From: Sinorhizobium psoraleae
Lineage (GTDB): Bacteria; Pseudomonadota; Alphaproteobacteria; Rhizobiales; Rhizobiaceae
Direction: 5' to 3'
DNA length: 64,000 bases
Assembly: GCF_013283645.1 (NCBI RefSeq)
Contig: NZ_JABEKV010000001.1
Location: 62,001-126,000 of the forward strand
Within the stretch, counting starts at the first letter, position 1. The number at the start of each line of letters is the position of its first letter. This document shows, in pieces, positions 28,231 through 38,197 of this stretch. The notes beneath the pieces are model-generated. The model worked only from the letters and a program-made list of their open reading frames with translations. It searched no databases and was not told the DNA's origin. The translations under genes and the position numbers were made by a program.

Positions 28231-28868
28231 AAACGAGTCTGGCCGAAAGCTTGATCGGATTGCGTGTTTCACGTGAAACGGTCGAGAAGCTGGAACACTT
28301 TGGCGCCTTGTTTCAGAAGTGGGCGAAGTCCATCAATCTCGTCGCGCCATCGACGATCGAAGATCTGTGGCGGCGTCACATCGTCGACAGCCTGCAGATT
28401 TTCCAGCTGTCTCCCACGCCGAAGACCTGGGTCGACCTTGGCAGCGGCGGCGGTTTTCCGGGTGTGATAACGGCAATCTGTCTGTCGGAGCTCGGCGACG
28501 GCTGGGTTCATCTGGTCGAAAGCAACAACAAGAAATGCGCATTTTTGCGTGTGGCTCTGAATGAAACCGGCGCGCGCGGCTCCGTGCATCCGATTCGAAT
28601 CGAGAATGCGAGTGCAATCATACCCCGTTGCGATGCTATTTCAGCGCGCGCACTCGCGGATTTGAGCCAATTGTTGGATTATTGTGCACCCTGGATGCTC
28701 GGTGAAGGTGCCAATGCAGTGGCATTCTTCCATAAAGGGCGGGATTACCAGCAGGAAATCGACAAAGCCGTTAGCCGCTTTCAATTCGATCTGGTAAAAC
28801 ATGCGAGTGTCGTCGAGCCAGATTCGGTCGTGCTCGAGATTGCAAATCTTTCACGTCGGACGAAGTGA
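28227..28868 (+). CDS. rsmG: 16S rRNA (guanine527-N7)-methyltransferase RsmG (GidB)
   Basis: A 213-residue SAM-dependent methyltransferase that modifies G527 of 16S rRNA; loss is associated with low-level streptomycin resistance. The SAM motif [13 protein letters not shown] is at about residues 69-81, with [14 protein letters not shown] after it. A parS-like 16-mer occupies codons 13-18 and is read RVSRETV. Coupled to mnmG by ATGA and 15 bp before parA. Confidence 0.95.
   Translation: MKTSLAESLIGLRVSRETVEKLEHFGALFQKWAKSINLVAPSTIEDLWRRHIVDSLQIFQLSPTPKTWVDLGSGGGFPGVITAICLSELGDGWVHLVESNNKKCAFLRVALNETGARGSVHPIRIENASAIIPRCDAISARALADLSQLLDYCAPWMLGEGANAVAFFHKGRDYQQEIDKAVSRFQFDLVKHASVVEPDSVVLEIANLSRRTK
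28265..28280. other. parS-like site 5 (one mismatch), inside rsmG
   Basis: TGTTTCACGTGAAACG differs from parS only at the last base and lies inside the rsmG coding region, 600 bp upstream of parA. Confidence 0.9.
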
Positions 28869-28883
28869 TAGGCGAGCGAAAAC

Positions 28884-29678
28884 ATGTTTGGCCCTAGAAA
28901 TCGGATTATCACAATTGCCAACCAGAAAGGCGGCGTCGGAAAAACGACGACCGCCATTAATCTTGCAACCGCTCTGGCCGCAATTGGCGAGAAAGTGCTG
29001 ATTGTCGATCTCGATCCGCAGGGGAATGCCAGCACGGGCCTCGGGATTCAGCGCCGCGACCGACACCTGTCGTCCTATGAATTGATGATGGGAACGCATT
29101 CGGTCGGCGACATCGCCCAAAATACGGCGGTGCCGAACCTTTCGATCGTGCCTTCAACCATGGATCTGCTTGGTCTGGAAATGGAGATCGCACGGGAGCC
29201 CGACCGTGTCTTTCGGCTTCGTAGGGCACTGGCGGCGAGCGAGGCCCTCGCCTATTCCTACGTCCTGGTCGATTGCCCTCCATCTTTTAATTTGCTGACG
29301 ATGAATGCGATGGCCGCGGCACATTCCGTGCTTGTCCCGCTGCAGTGCGAATTTTTTGCGCTGGAAGGGCTGAGTCAGTTGCTGGAAACCGTCGATCAGG
29401 TGCGCCGGACGGTGAATCCGAGCCTGGATATCCAAGGCATCGTGTTGACGATGTTCGATTCCCGCAACAATCTCGCTCAGCAGGTCGTAAGCGATGTTCG
29501 CACCCATCTTGGTGACAAGGTCTATCACACCTTGATTCCGCGAAACGTCCGGGTTTCAGAGGCGCCTTCCTATGGCAAACCGGCCATTCTTTATGATCTG
29601 AAGTGCGCCGGAAGCCAGGCATATCTGCAATTGGCGTCCGAAGTGATCCAGCGCGAGCGGCAACGCAAGGCGGCGTAA
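28884..29678 (+). CDS. parA: Chromosome partitioning ATPase ParA
   Basis: A 264-residue Walker-type ATPase (ParA/Soj). The deviant Walker A KGGVGKTT starts at Lys15 with catalytic Lys20, followed by LIVDLDPQGNAST and the Walker B-like VLVDCPPSFNLLTMNA. ATP-bound ParA coats nucleoid DNA and pulls ParB-parS complexes apart. It lies 15 bp after rsmG and 33 bp before parB, in the mnmG-rsmG-parA-parB order typical of the group. Short chromosomal type with no N-terminal HTH. Confidence 0.96.
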   Translation: MFGPRNRIITIANQKGGVGKTTTAINLATALAAIGEKVLIVDLDPQGNASTGLGIQRRDRHLSSYELMMGTHSVGDIAQNTAVPNLSIVPSTMDLLGLEMEIAREPDRVFRLRRALAASEALAYSYVLVDCPPSFNLLTMNAMAAAHSVLVPLQCEFFALEGLSQLLETVDQVRRTVNPSLDIQGIVLTMFDSRNNLAQQVVSDVRTHLGDKVYHTLIPRNVRVSEAPSYGKPAILYDLKCAGSQAYLQLASEVIQRERQRKAA

Positions 29679-29711
29679 TCGTTTCGGTATCGTAATAAGA
29701 TTGGATGAGAG

Positions 29712-30602
29712 ATGAACGACGACAGCTCCAAAAGGCGTCTGGGCCGCGGTCTTGCGGCATTGATCGGCGAGATGGATCAGCCGTTGCAAAGTGGCGCTGC
29801 GCCGCAGGCGCCCTTCAATCCAGACCGTCGCGTGCCGATCGAATTTGTGTCGCGCAATCCGCGCAACCCGCGTCGCCAGTTTGACGAGGCGGAGCTGCAG
29901 GATCTGGCGAGCTCGATCCGACAGCACGGCATCGTTCAGCCAGTCGTCGTCCGCACCGTCGGTCATGAGCGCTACGAGATCATTGCCGGCGAACGCCGTT
30001 GGCGGGCGGCCCAGCTTGCGGGCTTCACCGAGATCCCGGTGATCGTGCGGGATGTGGATGATCGCACGGCGCTGGAAATTGCGATTGTCGAGAACGTCCA
30101 GCGATCCGACCTCAATCCGCTCGAAGAAGCCTTGGGCTACGAGCAATTGATCGCCGAACATGGATATACGCAAAACGATCTCGGTGACATCATCGGCAAG
30201 AGCCGCAGTCACGTCGCCAATAGCCTCCGCTTGCTGAAGCTGCCGGAGCCCGTGCGTGACATGCTCTCCGACGGCAGCCTGTCGGCCGGCCATGCGCGCG
30301 CTCTGATTCCGACCTCTGACCCGGTGGCTCTGGCGCGCAACATCGTTGCGAAGGGGTTGTCCGTGCGCGAGGCGGAGCGCCTGGCGCAGAACGATATCCG
30401 GGCGCAGAACGATCCGAATTTCGCCAAAGCACCGCGCCGCGAGGAGAAAGATGCCGACACGCTGGCGCTCGAGCGCACACTGTCGGACAGCCTCGGGCTC
30501 GAAGTTACCGTCAGCCACAAGGCTTCCGGCGGGCACCTGCGGATCGCCTACAAGACGCTCGACCAGCTCGAAGAGATTTGCCGGCTGCTGGAGCGCCGCT
30601 GA
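29712..30602 (+). CDS. parB: Chromosome partitioning protein ParB
   Basis: A 296-residue ParB/Spo0J. The ParA-stimulating N-terminus RRLGRGLAALIG is at about 9-20. The ParB/Srx CTPase-like domain shows NPRNPRRQFDE and the GERRWRAAQLAG box. The HTH region is YTQNDLGDIIGKSRSHVANSLRLLKLP, which binds parS. The C-terminal dimerisation segment ends LDQLEEICRLLERR. It is expected to load on the parS sites listed here and slide with CTP. It converges on holA across a 289-bp gap in which nothing else is recognised. Confidence 0.96.
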   Translation: MNDDSSKRRLGRGLAALIGEMDQPLQSGAAPQAPFNPDRRVPIEFVSRNPRNPRRQFDEAELQDLASSIRQHGIVQPVVVRTVGHERYEIIAGERRWRAAQLAGFTEIPVIVRDVDDRTALEIAIVENVQRSDLNPLEEALGYEQLIAEHGYTQNDLGDIIGKSRSHVANSLRLLKLPEPVRDMLSDGSLSAGHARALIPTSDPVALARNIVAKGLSVREAERLAQNDIRAQNDPNFAKAPRREEKDADTLALERTLSDSLGLEVTVSHKASGGHLRIAYKTLDQLEEICRLLERR

Positions 30603-30891
30603 GCGTAGCGCTGGCCCCCCGCGGTGCCATGCTCGGGCTTACCCGAGGATCCGGAGACTGCCCCAAAGGGGATCGGGCCGGCCGCGAACAGCATCATGAC
30701 GCCTGTCGATTCAGCTCCTGGCGGCGTGCGAAGGGGATTCTCAGGCCAAGCCTGAAGACGGCAGCGCGGTAAGTCCGTCCAAGATCGTCGGCGTTGCATG
30801 CAGTTCGACCAGCGGAATACGCGGCAACTGCGTTGCACATCTCTATTCCATAGGACAGGCCCGCTGAGTCGGCGCCGCCCGCGCACTGCAG

Positions 30892-31926
30892 TCAGCGCTT
30901 CGCCGATTGCACGGTTATCGCCAGAAGGTTCTGCAGAACCAGACTGTCCTCCAGGCTCTGGCGAGCGCGGCTTTGGTATATGGTGGCCTGCAGCCGGTTC
31001 ATTTCACGCCGGATCGCCGGTCCAGTCCAGTGACGGAGCGCTGCTTCGACAATCGGCTTGCGGCGGAAATGCAGGTTGCGCCCGAGGCTTGCGATCACCT
31101 GGGTCGATGATTGGCGGCTGGCATCCATCTCAGCCCGCATCGCGTCCAGCTGCTGGAACTGCCTCAAACAGGCCTGGAGCACGAGGAAGGGCGGTGTCTT
31201 CGACGTCGTGATCTTCTTCATGGCATGGAGCAGCGCGTCGACGTCGCCCTTTAGAACGGCATCGACCGCATCATCGACCGAAATCGCGCTGGCATCGCCG
31301 ACGATGTCGAGCACATCGTCCTCGTCCACCATCTCCTTGCCGCGGCAGTAGAGCGCGAGTTTTCGAACTTCATTGCGCGAAGCGAGGCGATCTCCGCCAA
31401 GCACTTCGAGCAGACGCTCGCGCGCGGCCGGGCTGATTCGAAGTCCGGCTTCGGCGAGTTCATGGTCGATGAGCGCATGCAGGCTACGGGCATCGTCGCT
31501 ATAGCAGGCGATGGAGGCAATGGAACGGGCCGATTCGCCCGCCTTCCGAAGGGCAGCCCCCTTTTTCAGATCCCCAGCCTCGATGATCAGATAGCTGCCC
31601 GTGGGCGGATCAGTCGCAAGGATCTGCAGGGCTTCGGAAAGTGCCTTCTCGGCGGATGCGCCGCGAATCCAGACGAGTTTCTCGCCGCCGAAAAGGCCAA
31701 TGGCGTTGACTTCATCGAGCAATCGTCCGGGATCCTGCTGAACATCGCTGGCGTCGAGCTTGACGACGGCAAACGGGTCATCGAGTGGAATGCCGAATTT
31801 AGCGGCAAGCAGTCCGGCGCGTTCGGAAACGAGACCGCGATCCGGGCCGTAGAGCAGGAAAAGCCGGTAGCTTCCAGCCGCCCTCTGCAGGAAGCCGTCG
31901 AACTCGTGCGACTTTATCTCGCTCAT
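30892..31926 (-). CDS. holA: DNA polymerase III delta subunit
   Basis: A 344-residue clamp-loader delta subunit. It starts MSEIKSHEFDGFLQRAAGSY with the domain I strand YRLFLLYGPDRGLVSERAGLL, the EKALSEALQILAT region, and the helical domain III ending LLAITVQSAKR. The delta subunit opens the beta clamp. ATG 31926 is chosen over longer frames because it begins the conserved part and lies 10 bp after the lptE stop. Part of a leuS-lptE-holA operon. Confidence 0.93.
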   Translation of the reverse strand: MSEIKSHEFDGFLQRAAGSYRLFLLYGPDRGLVSERAGLLAAKFGIPLDDPFAVVKLDASDVQQDPGRLLDEVNAIGLFGGEKLVWIRGASAEKALSEALQILATDPPTGSYLIIEAGDLKKGAALRKAGESARSIASIACYSDDARSLHALIDHELAEAGLRISPAARERLLEVLGGDRLASRNEVRKLALYCRGKEMVDEDDVLDIVGDASAISVDDAVDAVLKGDVDALLHAMKKITTSKTPPFLVLQACLRQFQQLDAMRAEMDASRQSSTQVIASLGRNLHFRRKPIVEAALRHWTGPAIRREMNRLQATIYQSRARQSLEDSLVLQNLLAITVQSAKR

Positions 31927-31936
31927 CGGACCCGGA

Positions 31937-32482
31937 TCAGCGTCCGAGGGCCGCTGCGATATCGGCGCCGATGATCTCCGCCAGTTCCTTCGCCGCGCGA
32001 TTCTCGCCGTCGCGAACGGCGCGAACCTTGGCGAATTCCTGTTGGGGGAAGTCGACCAGCGCAACGGCCGTGCGGTTGCCCGCCCTCACGGTCTCACCGG
32101 TGGCGGTCTTCGTCAGGTTATAGTCCGCCTTCACGACAATGCGGCCGGCTCCCGCGTCGTCATCGTCATCGTCATTATCCGTCGTGTCAAACAGCACACC
32201 CATCGTTCGGTGCGAGACGTTGAGTGCGAGATGGTACTGCGGGTTGACCGGCTCGCCAGCGCCGCGCGAGGCGAGGAAGACGAGGGCGTTGCGCACCTCC
32301 TGCTCGACGCGGTCGTCAGCCTCCGAGATCTCGATCGACGCGAGTGCCGCCGATGTCGAACCCGTGGGGCCGTCGGAATAAAGCGGCCGGACCTGGCACC
32401 CGGCAAGAGCCGTCAGAAGCATGGCACCGGCGAAGACGGAGAAGGACCGGCGGCGGGAACCGGCTCTATCAGACAACGACAT
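31937..32482 (-). CDS. lptE: LPS-assembly lipoprotein LptE
   Basis: A 181-residue outer membrane lipoprotein. The signal peptide [20 protein letters not shown] ends in a lipobox (LAGC, Cys28), followed by QVRPLYSDG. LptE plugs the LptD barrel that inserts lipopolysaccharide. The middle shows [16 protein letters not shown] and [15 protein letters not shown] followed by six consecutive Asp, probably a flexible loop. ATG 32482 lies inside the end of leuS (14-bp overlap), the usual leuS-lptE-holA order. Confidence 0.9.
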   Translation of the reverse strand: MSLSDRAGSRRRSFSVFAGAMLLTALAGCQVRPLYSDGPTGSTSAALASIEISEADDRVEQEVRNALVFLASRGAGEPVNPQYHLALNVSHRTMGVLFDTTDNDDDDDDAGAGRIVVKADYNLTKTATGETVRAGNRTAVALVDFPQQEFAKVRAVRDGENRAAKELAEIIGADIAAALGR

Positions 32483-35099
32483 TGACGATCCTTTGCGGCA
32501 CGACGATGATCTTTTTCGGGTGGCTCCCATTGAGCGCCGCCTTGACGGCGTCGAGAGCAAGCACCGCGCTTTCGATCGCACTCTGATCTGCGTCGCGCGC
32601 GATTGTCAAATCGGCGCGCTTCTTGCCGTTGATCTGGACCGGCAGGGTGATTTCGTTTTCCACGACCAGTGCCGAATCGAAGCTCGGCCAGCCTCGCTCG
32701 GCGATCAAGCCATCGCCACCGATTTCACGCCAGCACTCTTCCGCAAGGTGCGGCATCATCGGCGCGATCAGATTGATCAGGATCGCAACGGCATCCTTTA
32801 CCGCCGCGGTGACCGCCTGGTCCGTCTTGCCGTTGGCCACCTGGGTCAGCGAACCGGCCAGGACATTGACCAGTTCGTAGATCCGCGCGACGGCCTTGTT
32901 GAAAGCGAGCTTGTCGTAGTCCGCTTCGACCGCGCGCAGCGTTCGGTGCGCAGACTGGGAGATAGCAAGGCCCTCGCCTTCCTTTGCCGGCGAAGCTTCG
33001 CTCATGCGCAGGTTTTCCGCCGCCTCGGCGATCAGGCGCCAGACGCGCTGAACGAAACGATGAGCGCCCTCGACACCCGCTTCGGACCAGATCACGTCAC
33101 GGTCCGGCGGCGAATCGGAGAGAACGAAGAAGCGTGCGGTGTCGGCGCCATAGGAGGCGATGATATCGTCGGGATCGACGACGTTCTTCTTCGACTTCGA
33201 CATCTTCTCGATCGAGCCGATGGCGATTTCCTCGCCGGTTTCGATCAGAAGCGCGCGCCGCTCACCGTCGATTTCCTCGATGCGGACCTCGGCCGGCGTG
33301 ATCCATTCGCGCTGAGCGCCCTCGCCGCGGCTATAGGTCTCGTGCACCACCATGCCCTGGGTGAAGAGGCCCTTGAAGGGTTCCTCCAGCGCCACGTGCC
33401 CCGTTGCCTTCATGGCGCGGGTGAAGAAGCGCGAATAAAGGAGGTGCAGGATCGCATGCTCGATACCGCCGATATACTGGTCGACCGGAAGCCAGCGGTT
33501 GGCGACCTTCGGATCGGTCGGATCGTTCTCCCACGGCGCTGTAAAGCGCGTGAAGTACCAGGAGGAATCGACGAAGGTGTCCATCGTGTCGGTTTCACGC
33601 CGGGCGTCCTTGCCGCATTGCGGGCAGGCGACATGCCGCCAGGTAGAATGGCGGTCGAGCGGGTTGCCGGGTTTGTCGAAGGTGACGTCCGGCGGCAGCG
33701 TGACCGGCAGATCCGCCTTCGGCACCGGGACCACGCCGCAGTCGTCGCAATGGATTACCGGGATCGGGCAGCCCCAATAGCGCTGCCGGGAAATACCCCA
33801 GTCGCGCAGGCGGAAATTGACCTTGCGTTCGGCGCGGGGAGCGCCGTTCAGCGTCTCCTTCTCGAGCTTCGAGGCAACCGCCTCGAAGGCTTCGTCCGTC
33901 GAAAGGCCGTCGAGGAAGCGCGAATTGATCATCACGCCGTCGCCGACATAGGCTTCGTTCTCGATCTTGAAGGTTGCGGCATCGGCATCCCTCGGCATCA
34001 CCACGGGCACGACCGGCAGCCCGTATTTGCGGGCGAAATCCAGATCGCGCTGGTCGCCGGAGGGGCAGCCGAAGATGGCGCCGGTACCGTAGTCCATCAG
34101 CACGAAATTGGCGATGTAGACCGGCAGCTCCCAGCTCGGATCGAGCGGATGCTTGGCGCGAATGCCGGTGTCGATGCCCTTCTTCTCTGCCGTTTCGAGG
34201 GCGGCGAGCGACGTTCCCGCGCGCCGGCATTCTTCGCAGAACGCATCGATCTCTGCATTGTTGGCCGCGGCTTCCCTGGCGAGCGGATGGTCGGCCGAAA
34301 TTGCCAGGAACGAGGCGCCGAAAAGCGTATCTGGACGCGTCGTATAGACGGTCAGTTCCGTCGCGCTCGCGGGAACAGTCGCTGGATCGAGCTCCCACCG
34401 CACCAGCAGGCCTTCAGAGCGGCCGATCCAGTTCTTCTGCATCAGCCGGACCTTTTCCGGCCACTGGTCGAGCGTATCCAGTGCGTCGAGCAGTTCCTGG
34501 CTGAAATCGGTGATGCGGAAGAACCATTGCGTCAGCTCGCGCTGCTCCACCAGCGCGCCGGAACGCCAGCCGCGTCCGTCGATGACCTGTTCATTGGCGA
34601 GCACCGTATTGTCGACCGGGTCCCAGTTGACCTTCGACTGCTTGCGGTAGACGAGGCCCTTCTCGAGGAAATCGAGGAAGAGGTGTTGCTGGCGCTGGTA
34701 ATAGGCCGGGTCGCAGGTGGCGAATTCGCGGTTCCAGTCGAGCGACAGGCCCATCACCTTCAATTGCGCCTTCATCGAGGCGATGTTCTGATAGGTCCAG
34801 CTTGCCGGATGCACGCCGCGCTCCATCGCGGCGTTTTCCGCCGGCATGCCGAAGGCGTCCCACCCCATCGGATGAAGCACGTTGAAGCCGCGGGCGCGCT
34901 TGTACCGGGCAACGACGTCGCCCATGGTGTAGTTGCGCACGTGCCCCATGTGGATGCGGCCCGAGGGATAGGGAAACATCTCGAGCACGTAGTATTTTTC
35001 GCGCGGGTCTTCGTTGCTTGTCTCGAAGACCTTGCCTGCTTCCCATTCCTGCTGCCAGCGCGGTTCGGCATCACGCGGATTGTATCGTTCGGTCGCCAT
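32469..35099 (-). CDS. leuS: Leucyl-tRNA synthetase
   Basis: An 876-residue class Ia synthetase. The HIGH motif appears as HMGH in [19 protein letters not shown] (about residue 46). The CP1 editing insertion covers roughly residues 220-420. The zinc-like CPQCG is present in the middle, and [16 protein letters not shown] near residue 633 activates ATP. The start ATG 35099 gives the usual [16 protein letters not shown]. First gene of the leuS-lptE-holA run. Confidence 0.98.
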   Translation of the reverse strand: MATERYNPRDAEPRWQQEWEAGKVFETSNEDPREKYYVLEMFPYPSGRIHMGHVRNYTMGDVVARYKRARGFNVLHPMGWDAFGMPAENAAMERGVHPASWTYQNIASMKAQLKVMGLSLDWNREFATCDPAYYQRQQHLFLDFLEKGLVYRKQSKVNWDPVDNTVLANEQVIDGRGWRSGALVEQRELTQWFFRITDFSQELLDALDTLDQWPEKVRLMQKNWIGRSEGLLVRWELDPATVPASATELTVYTTRPDTLFGASFLAISADHPLAREAAANNAEIDAFCEECRRAGTSLAALETAEKKGIDTGIRAKHPLDPSWELPVYIANFVLMDYGTGAIFGCPSGDQRDLDFARKYGLPVVPVVMPRDADAATFKIENEAYVGDGVMINSRFLDGLSTDEAFEAVASKLEKETLNGAPRAERKVNFRLRDWGISRQRYWGCPIPVIHCDDCGVVPVPKADLPVTLPPDVTFDKPGNPLDRHSTWRHVACPQCGKDARRETDTMDTFVDSSWYFTRFTAPWENDPTDPKVANRWLPVDQYIGGIEHAILHLLYSRFFTRAMKATGHVALEEPFKGLFTQGMVVHETYSRGEGAQREWITPAEVRIEEIDGERRALLIETGEEIAIGSIEKMSKSKKNVVDPDDIIASYGADTARFFVLSDSPPDRDVIWSEAGVEGAHRFVQRVWRLIAEAAENLRMSEASPAKEGEGLAISQSAHRTLRAVEADYDKLAFNKAVARIYELVNVLAGSLTQVANGKTDQAVTAAVKDAVAILINLIAPMMPHLAEECWREIGGDGLIAERGWPSFDSALVVENEITLPVQINGKKRADLTIARDADQSAIESAVLALDAVKAALNGSHPKKIIVVPQRIVNVVV

Positions 35100-35243
35100 G
35101 TCTTTTCGATGTTCCGGAGATTCTGGGGGGCGCCCAAAGCACCCTCATGATAGCTGGCGTGACCTTCACCACGAAACCGCCTGAGCGTCAAGTTTTGAAG
35201 GATTTGGTGGCGCACTTTGCGTATTTCCGCAGGCGATCCGGCC

Positions 35244-35350
35244 GCTAAAGCGCCGCCCGTCTTATCAGACGCGCAAAGGGACGCTGTAGCACTTTCGGTT
35301 GCTGCATGTTTTTGTCCTTAATCGAGTACGGTTCGAGGAAACATGCGGTA
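35244..35350. repeat. Palindromic intergenic repeat, family A copy 2
   Basis: Between leuS and the YggS gene, in the opposite orientation to copy 1: GCGCCGCCCGTC, GACGCGCAAAGGGACGCTGTAGCAC, then GCTGCATGTTTTTGTCCTTA and AATCG, ending GGAAACATGCGGTAG. The first hairpin is CGCCGC/GCGGCG-like and the second uses CATGTTTTTGTCC with its imperfect partner. The rest of the 327-bp gap shows nothing I can name. Confidence 0.7.
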
Positions 35351-35426
35351 GGCCTTGGCAAGTATCGCAAGTTTCAATAAGCCGCAGGAGAGGTTCGTCG
35401 TGGTCTTCGGGCATGGGAGCACAAGG

Positions 35427-36086
35427 ATGGAAGTGCAGGAACGGTTGAACGAAGTCGTGAGCCGGATTCGCATCAGCGAAAAAGCGGCACACCGGCCCGA
35501 GCAGGCCGTCGCGCTGGTCGCCGTGTCGAAGACCTTCGATGCCGACGCGATACGCCCCGTCATCGCCGCCGGCCAGCGCGTCTTCGGCGAAAATCGCGTC
35601 CAGGAGGCGCAAGGCAAATGGCCGTCGCTCCGCCTCGAGACGCCCGATATCGAACTGCATCTGATCGGTCCGCTGCAATCGAACAAGGCCGCGGACGCCG
35701 TCGCTCTTTTCGATGTCATCGAGACGATCGACCGCGAGAAGATTGCCCGGGCCGTTTCCGCCGAGATGAAGCGGCAGGGTCGCAACCTTCGGCTCTACGT
35801 CCAGGTCAACACCGGTCTCGAACCGCAAAAGGCAGGCATCGCGCCGGAAGAAGCTGTTGCCTTCGTTAATCTGTGTCGCGGGGACCTGGCGATGAACATC
35901 GAGGGGCTGATGTGCATTCCTCCGGTTGACGAGAATCCCGGTCCGCATTTCGCTCTGCTTGCGAAACTCGCGGCGACGTGCGGCCTCGACAAGCTCTCGA
36001 TGGGCATGTCCGGCGATTTTGAAACGGCCATCGCTTTCTGCGCCACCAGTGTGCGGGTAGGTTCGGCGATTTTCGGTTCGCGCTGA
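35427..36086 (+). CDS. YggS-family pyridoxal-phosphate homeostasis protein
   Basis: A 219-residue PLP-binding TIM-barrel protein (YggS/PROSC). The cofactor Lys lies in VALVAVSKTFDADAIRP. VFGENRVQEAQGKWPSL, ELHLIGPLQSNKAADAV and LSMGMSGDFETAIAFCATSVRVGSAIFG are the family signatures. It maintains PLP balance and amino acid metabolism rather than acting as an enzyme. The start ATG 35427 has GGGAGCACAAGG upstream and is preferred over an earlier frame opening. Confidence 0.92.
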   Translation: MEVQERLNEVVSRIRISEKAAHRPEQAVALVAVSKTFDADAIRPVIAAGQRVFGENRVQEAQGKWPSLRLETPDIELHLIGPLQSNKAADAVALFDVIETIDREKIARAVSAEMKRQGRNLRLYVQVNTGLEPQKAGIAPEEAVAFVNLCRGDLAMNIEGLMCIPPVDENPGPHFALLAKLAATCGLDKLSMGMSGDFETAIAFCATSVRVGSAIFGSR

Positions 36087-36094
36087 GCGACATT

Positions 36095-36147
36095 GAAGCG
36101 GGATGCGAGCGAAAAACCGCCCGCAGTCTTCTTTCTTCATCCCATTC
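36095..36147. repeat. Small palindromic repeat, family B copy 1
   Basis: GCGGGATGCGAGCGAAAAACC...CTTCATCCCATTC, a 53-bp imperfect palindrome resembling the units at 47811-47860 and 62394-62436. It lies directly after the YggS gene. Confidence 0.5.
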
Positions 36148-36252
36148 CGGCCATTACGCTTTCGTCGGGGTTCAGCCTTCGCCTTCATTCGCCTATCCTC
36201 GATCGTGAGGAGCCGGACTTCAAATCCGGGAGGTATGTGGAGGAGAACGGAT

Positions 36253-38160
36253 ATGGCGAGCCGCTATTCCGAAGTGTATGCCGCGTGGAAGTCGGATCCG
36301 CATGGATTTTGGGCTAATGCGGCCGGAGCGATCGACTGGTTTCAGCCGCCCGAGCGCATTTTCGAGTCCGAGCGCGGAACCTATGGTCACTGGTTTCCCG
36401 ACGGCGTGACGAACACCTGCTATAATTGTCTCGACCGCCATGTGGAAGCCGGTCGCGGGGCGCAGCCCGCCTTCATCTACGACAGCCCCGTCACGGGCCG
36501 GATCGAAAAGATCTCCTATGCCGAACTGTTGGCCGACGTGACGGCCATGGCTTCGGTCTACCGCAATCTCGGGGTCGGCAAGGGCGACAGGATCATCATC
36601 TATATGCCGATGATCCCGCAGGCGGCGGTGGCAATGCTCGCCGCCGCGCGGATCGGCGCGGTGCATTCGGTCGTCTTCGGCGGTTTTGCCGCCAACGAGC
36701 TTGCGGTGCGCATCGACGATTGCCAGGCGAAGCTCGTCGTCTCGGCAAGTTGCGGCATCGAGCCTGGACGCACGGTTGCCTACAAGCCGCTTCTCGATGC
36801 GGCAATCGAGATTGCCGCAAACAAGCCGGCCCATTGCCTGATCTTTCAGCGCGACATGCTGGCCGCCGGCATGTTTGCCGGACGCGACATCGATTTCGCC
36901 GAGGCGCTCGCTATGGCCAAGGAAGCCGGCGAAACGGAGCCATGTGCCCCGGTCGCATCGACCGATCCGCTTTACGTTCTCTATACGTCCGGGACCACGG
37001 GGCAGCCGAAGGGCGTCGTGCGCGACAATGGCGGCCACATGGTTGCGCTGAAATGGTCGATGGAGAATTTTTTCGGCGTTCGGCCGGGCGAGGTCTTCTG
37101 GGCGGCTTCCGACATCGGCTGGGTGGTCGGACACTCCTATATCGTCTATGGGCCACTCCTCAACGGCAACACCTCTATTCTCTTCGAGGGCAAGCCGGTC
37201 GGCACGCCGGATCCCGGAACATATTGGCGCATCATCGCCGAGCATGGCGTCGCGGTCATGTTCACCGCGCCGACGGCATTGCGCGCAATCCGCAAGGAAG
37301 ATCCCGAGGCCGCCCACGTGGCCCGCTACGACCTTTCGCGCTTCCGCGCACTTTACCTTGCCGGCGAGCGAGCGGACCCGGACACGATCCACTGGGCCGA
37401 GCGGGCGCTGGGCGTTCCGGTCATCGACCACTGGTGGCAAACGGAAACGGGATGGCCGGTCGCCGGCAATCCGCTAGGCCTTGGGCTGCTGCCTGTGAAA
37501 TACGGCTCTCCGGCCGTTCCCCTGCCCGGTTATGACGTGCAGGTCCTCGACGATGCCGGGCATCCGGTGGCGGCGGGCACTCTGGGCAACGTGGTGGTCA
37601 AGCTGCCGCTTCCGCCCGGCTGCCTGCCGACGCTCTGGAACGCCGACGATCGCTTCCATGCGGCCTACCTCAACGAATATCCCGGTTACTACAAGACTGC
37701 GGACGCCGGCTATGTCGACGAGGACGGCTACATCTTCATCATGGCCCGCACCGACGATATCATCAACGTCGCTGGCCACCGTCTTTCGACCGGCGCGATG
37801 GAAGAGGTCTGTGCCAGCCATCCGGACGTGGCGGAATGCGCGGTGATCGGCATTGCCGACCCGCTGAAGGGGCAGATTCCGGCCGGTTTCCTGGTGATCA
37901 ATTCCAATGTTTCCCGTGAAACATCGGAAATCGAAAAGGAAGTCATTGGTCTCGTGCGCGAGCGTATCGGGCCGGTCGCCGCCTTCAGGACGGCGATCTG
38001 TGTCAAGCGATTGCCGAAGACGCGATCCGGCAAGATCCTCAGGGCAACGATCCAGAAGATCGCCGACCGCCAGCCGTGGAAGATGCCGGCGACGATCGAT
38101 GACCCGGCGATCCTCGATGAGATCACGGCCGCGCTTCATGCCAAGGGCATTGGCCTTTGA
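36253..38160 (+). CDS. prpE: Propionyl-CoA synthetase-like acyl-CoA ligase
   Basis: A 635-residue ANL-superfamily acyl-CoA synthetase. The AMP-binding P-loop is [36 protein letters not shown] and DHWWQTETGWPVAGNP favour the propionyl-CoA synthetase branch over acetyl-CoA synthetase. The regulatory Lys lies in TRSGKILRATIQK near residue 592. It activates propionate (or a similar short acid) with ATP and CoA. ATG 36253 has AGGAGAACGG in front; the frame is open further up. A parS-like 16-mer at 37908 is read NVSRETS inside a divergent loop of the C-terminal domain. Confidence 0.88.
   Translation: MASRYSEVYAAWKSDPHGFWANAAGAIDWFQPPERIFESERGTYGHWFPDGVTNTCYNCLDRHVEAGRGAQPAFIYDSPVTGRIEKISYAELLADVTAMASVYRNLGVGKGDRIIIYMPMIPQAAVAMLAAARIGAVHSVVFGGFAANELAVRIDDCQAKLVVSASCGIEPGRTVAYKPLLDAAIEIAANKPAHCLIFQRDMLAAGMFAGRDIDFAEALAMAKEAGETEPCAPVASTDPLYVLYTSGTTGQPKGVVRDNGGHMVALKWSMENFFGVRPGEVFWAASDIGWVVGHSYIVYGPLLNGNTSILFEGKPVGTPDPGTYWRIIAEHGVAVMFTAPTALRAIRKEDPEAAHVARYDLSRFRALYLAGERADPDTIHWAERALGVPVIDHWWQTETGWPVAGNPLGLGLLPVKYGSPAVPLPGYDVQVLDDAGHPVAAGTLGNVVVKLPLPPGCLPTLWNADDRFHAAYLNEYPGYYKTADAGYVDEDGYIFIMARTDDIINVAGHRLSTGAMEEVCASHPDVAECAVIGIADPLKGQIPAGFLVINSNVSRETSEIEKEVIGLVRERIGPVAAFRTAICVKRLPKTRSGKILRATIQKIADRQPWKMPATIDDPAILDEITAALHAKGIGL
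37908..37923. other. parS-like site 6 (one mismatch), inside prpE
   Basis: TGTTTCCCGTGAAACA differs from parS only at position 7 (C for A), which breaks the central CACGTG. It lies in prpE at codons for NVSRET. Confidence 0.65.
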
Positions 38161-38197
38161 GCCGCGCTGCAGCGCGCTCTGTGCGCGTGCGAGTGAG

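Noticed and set aside
26272-28272. 666-residue open frame on minus
   Set aside because: Antisense shadow of mnmG, with Arg/Asp/Gly-rich composition and no recognisable domain.
30603-30891. Possible small gene between parB and holA
   Set aside because: Short frames only, no ribosome binding site; the gap between convergent genes shows weak hairpins and nothing else.
32421-35150. 909-residue open frame on plus
   Set aside because: It is antisense to the whole of leuS; long antisense frames are an artefact of high GC, and leuS has all motifs.
37466-38160. Possibility that prpE is a second acetyl-CoA synthetase
   Set aside because: QTETGWP and the [18 protein letters not shown] pattern fit the propionyl-CoA branch better; a typical Acs is present at 40687.
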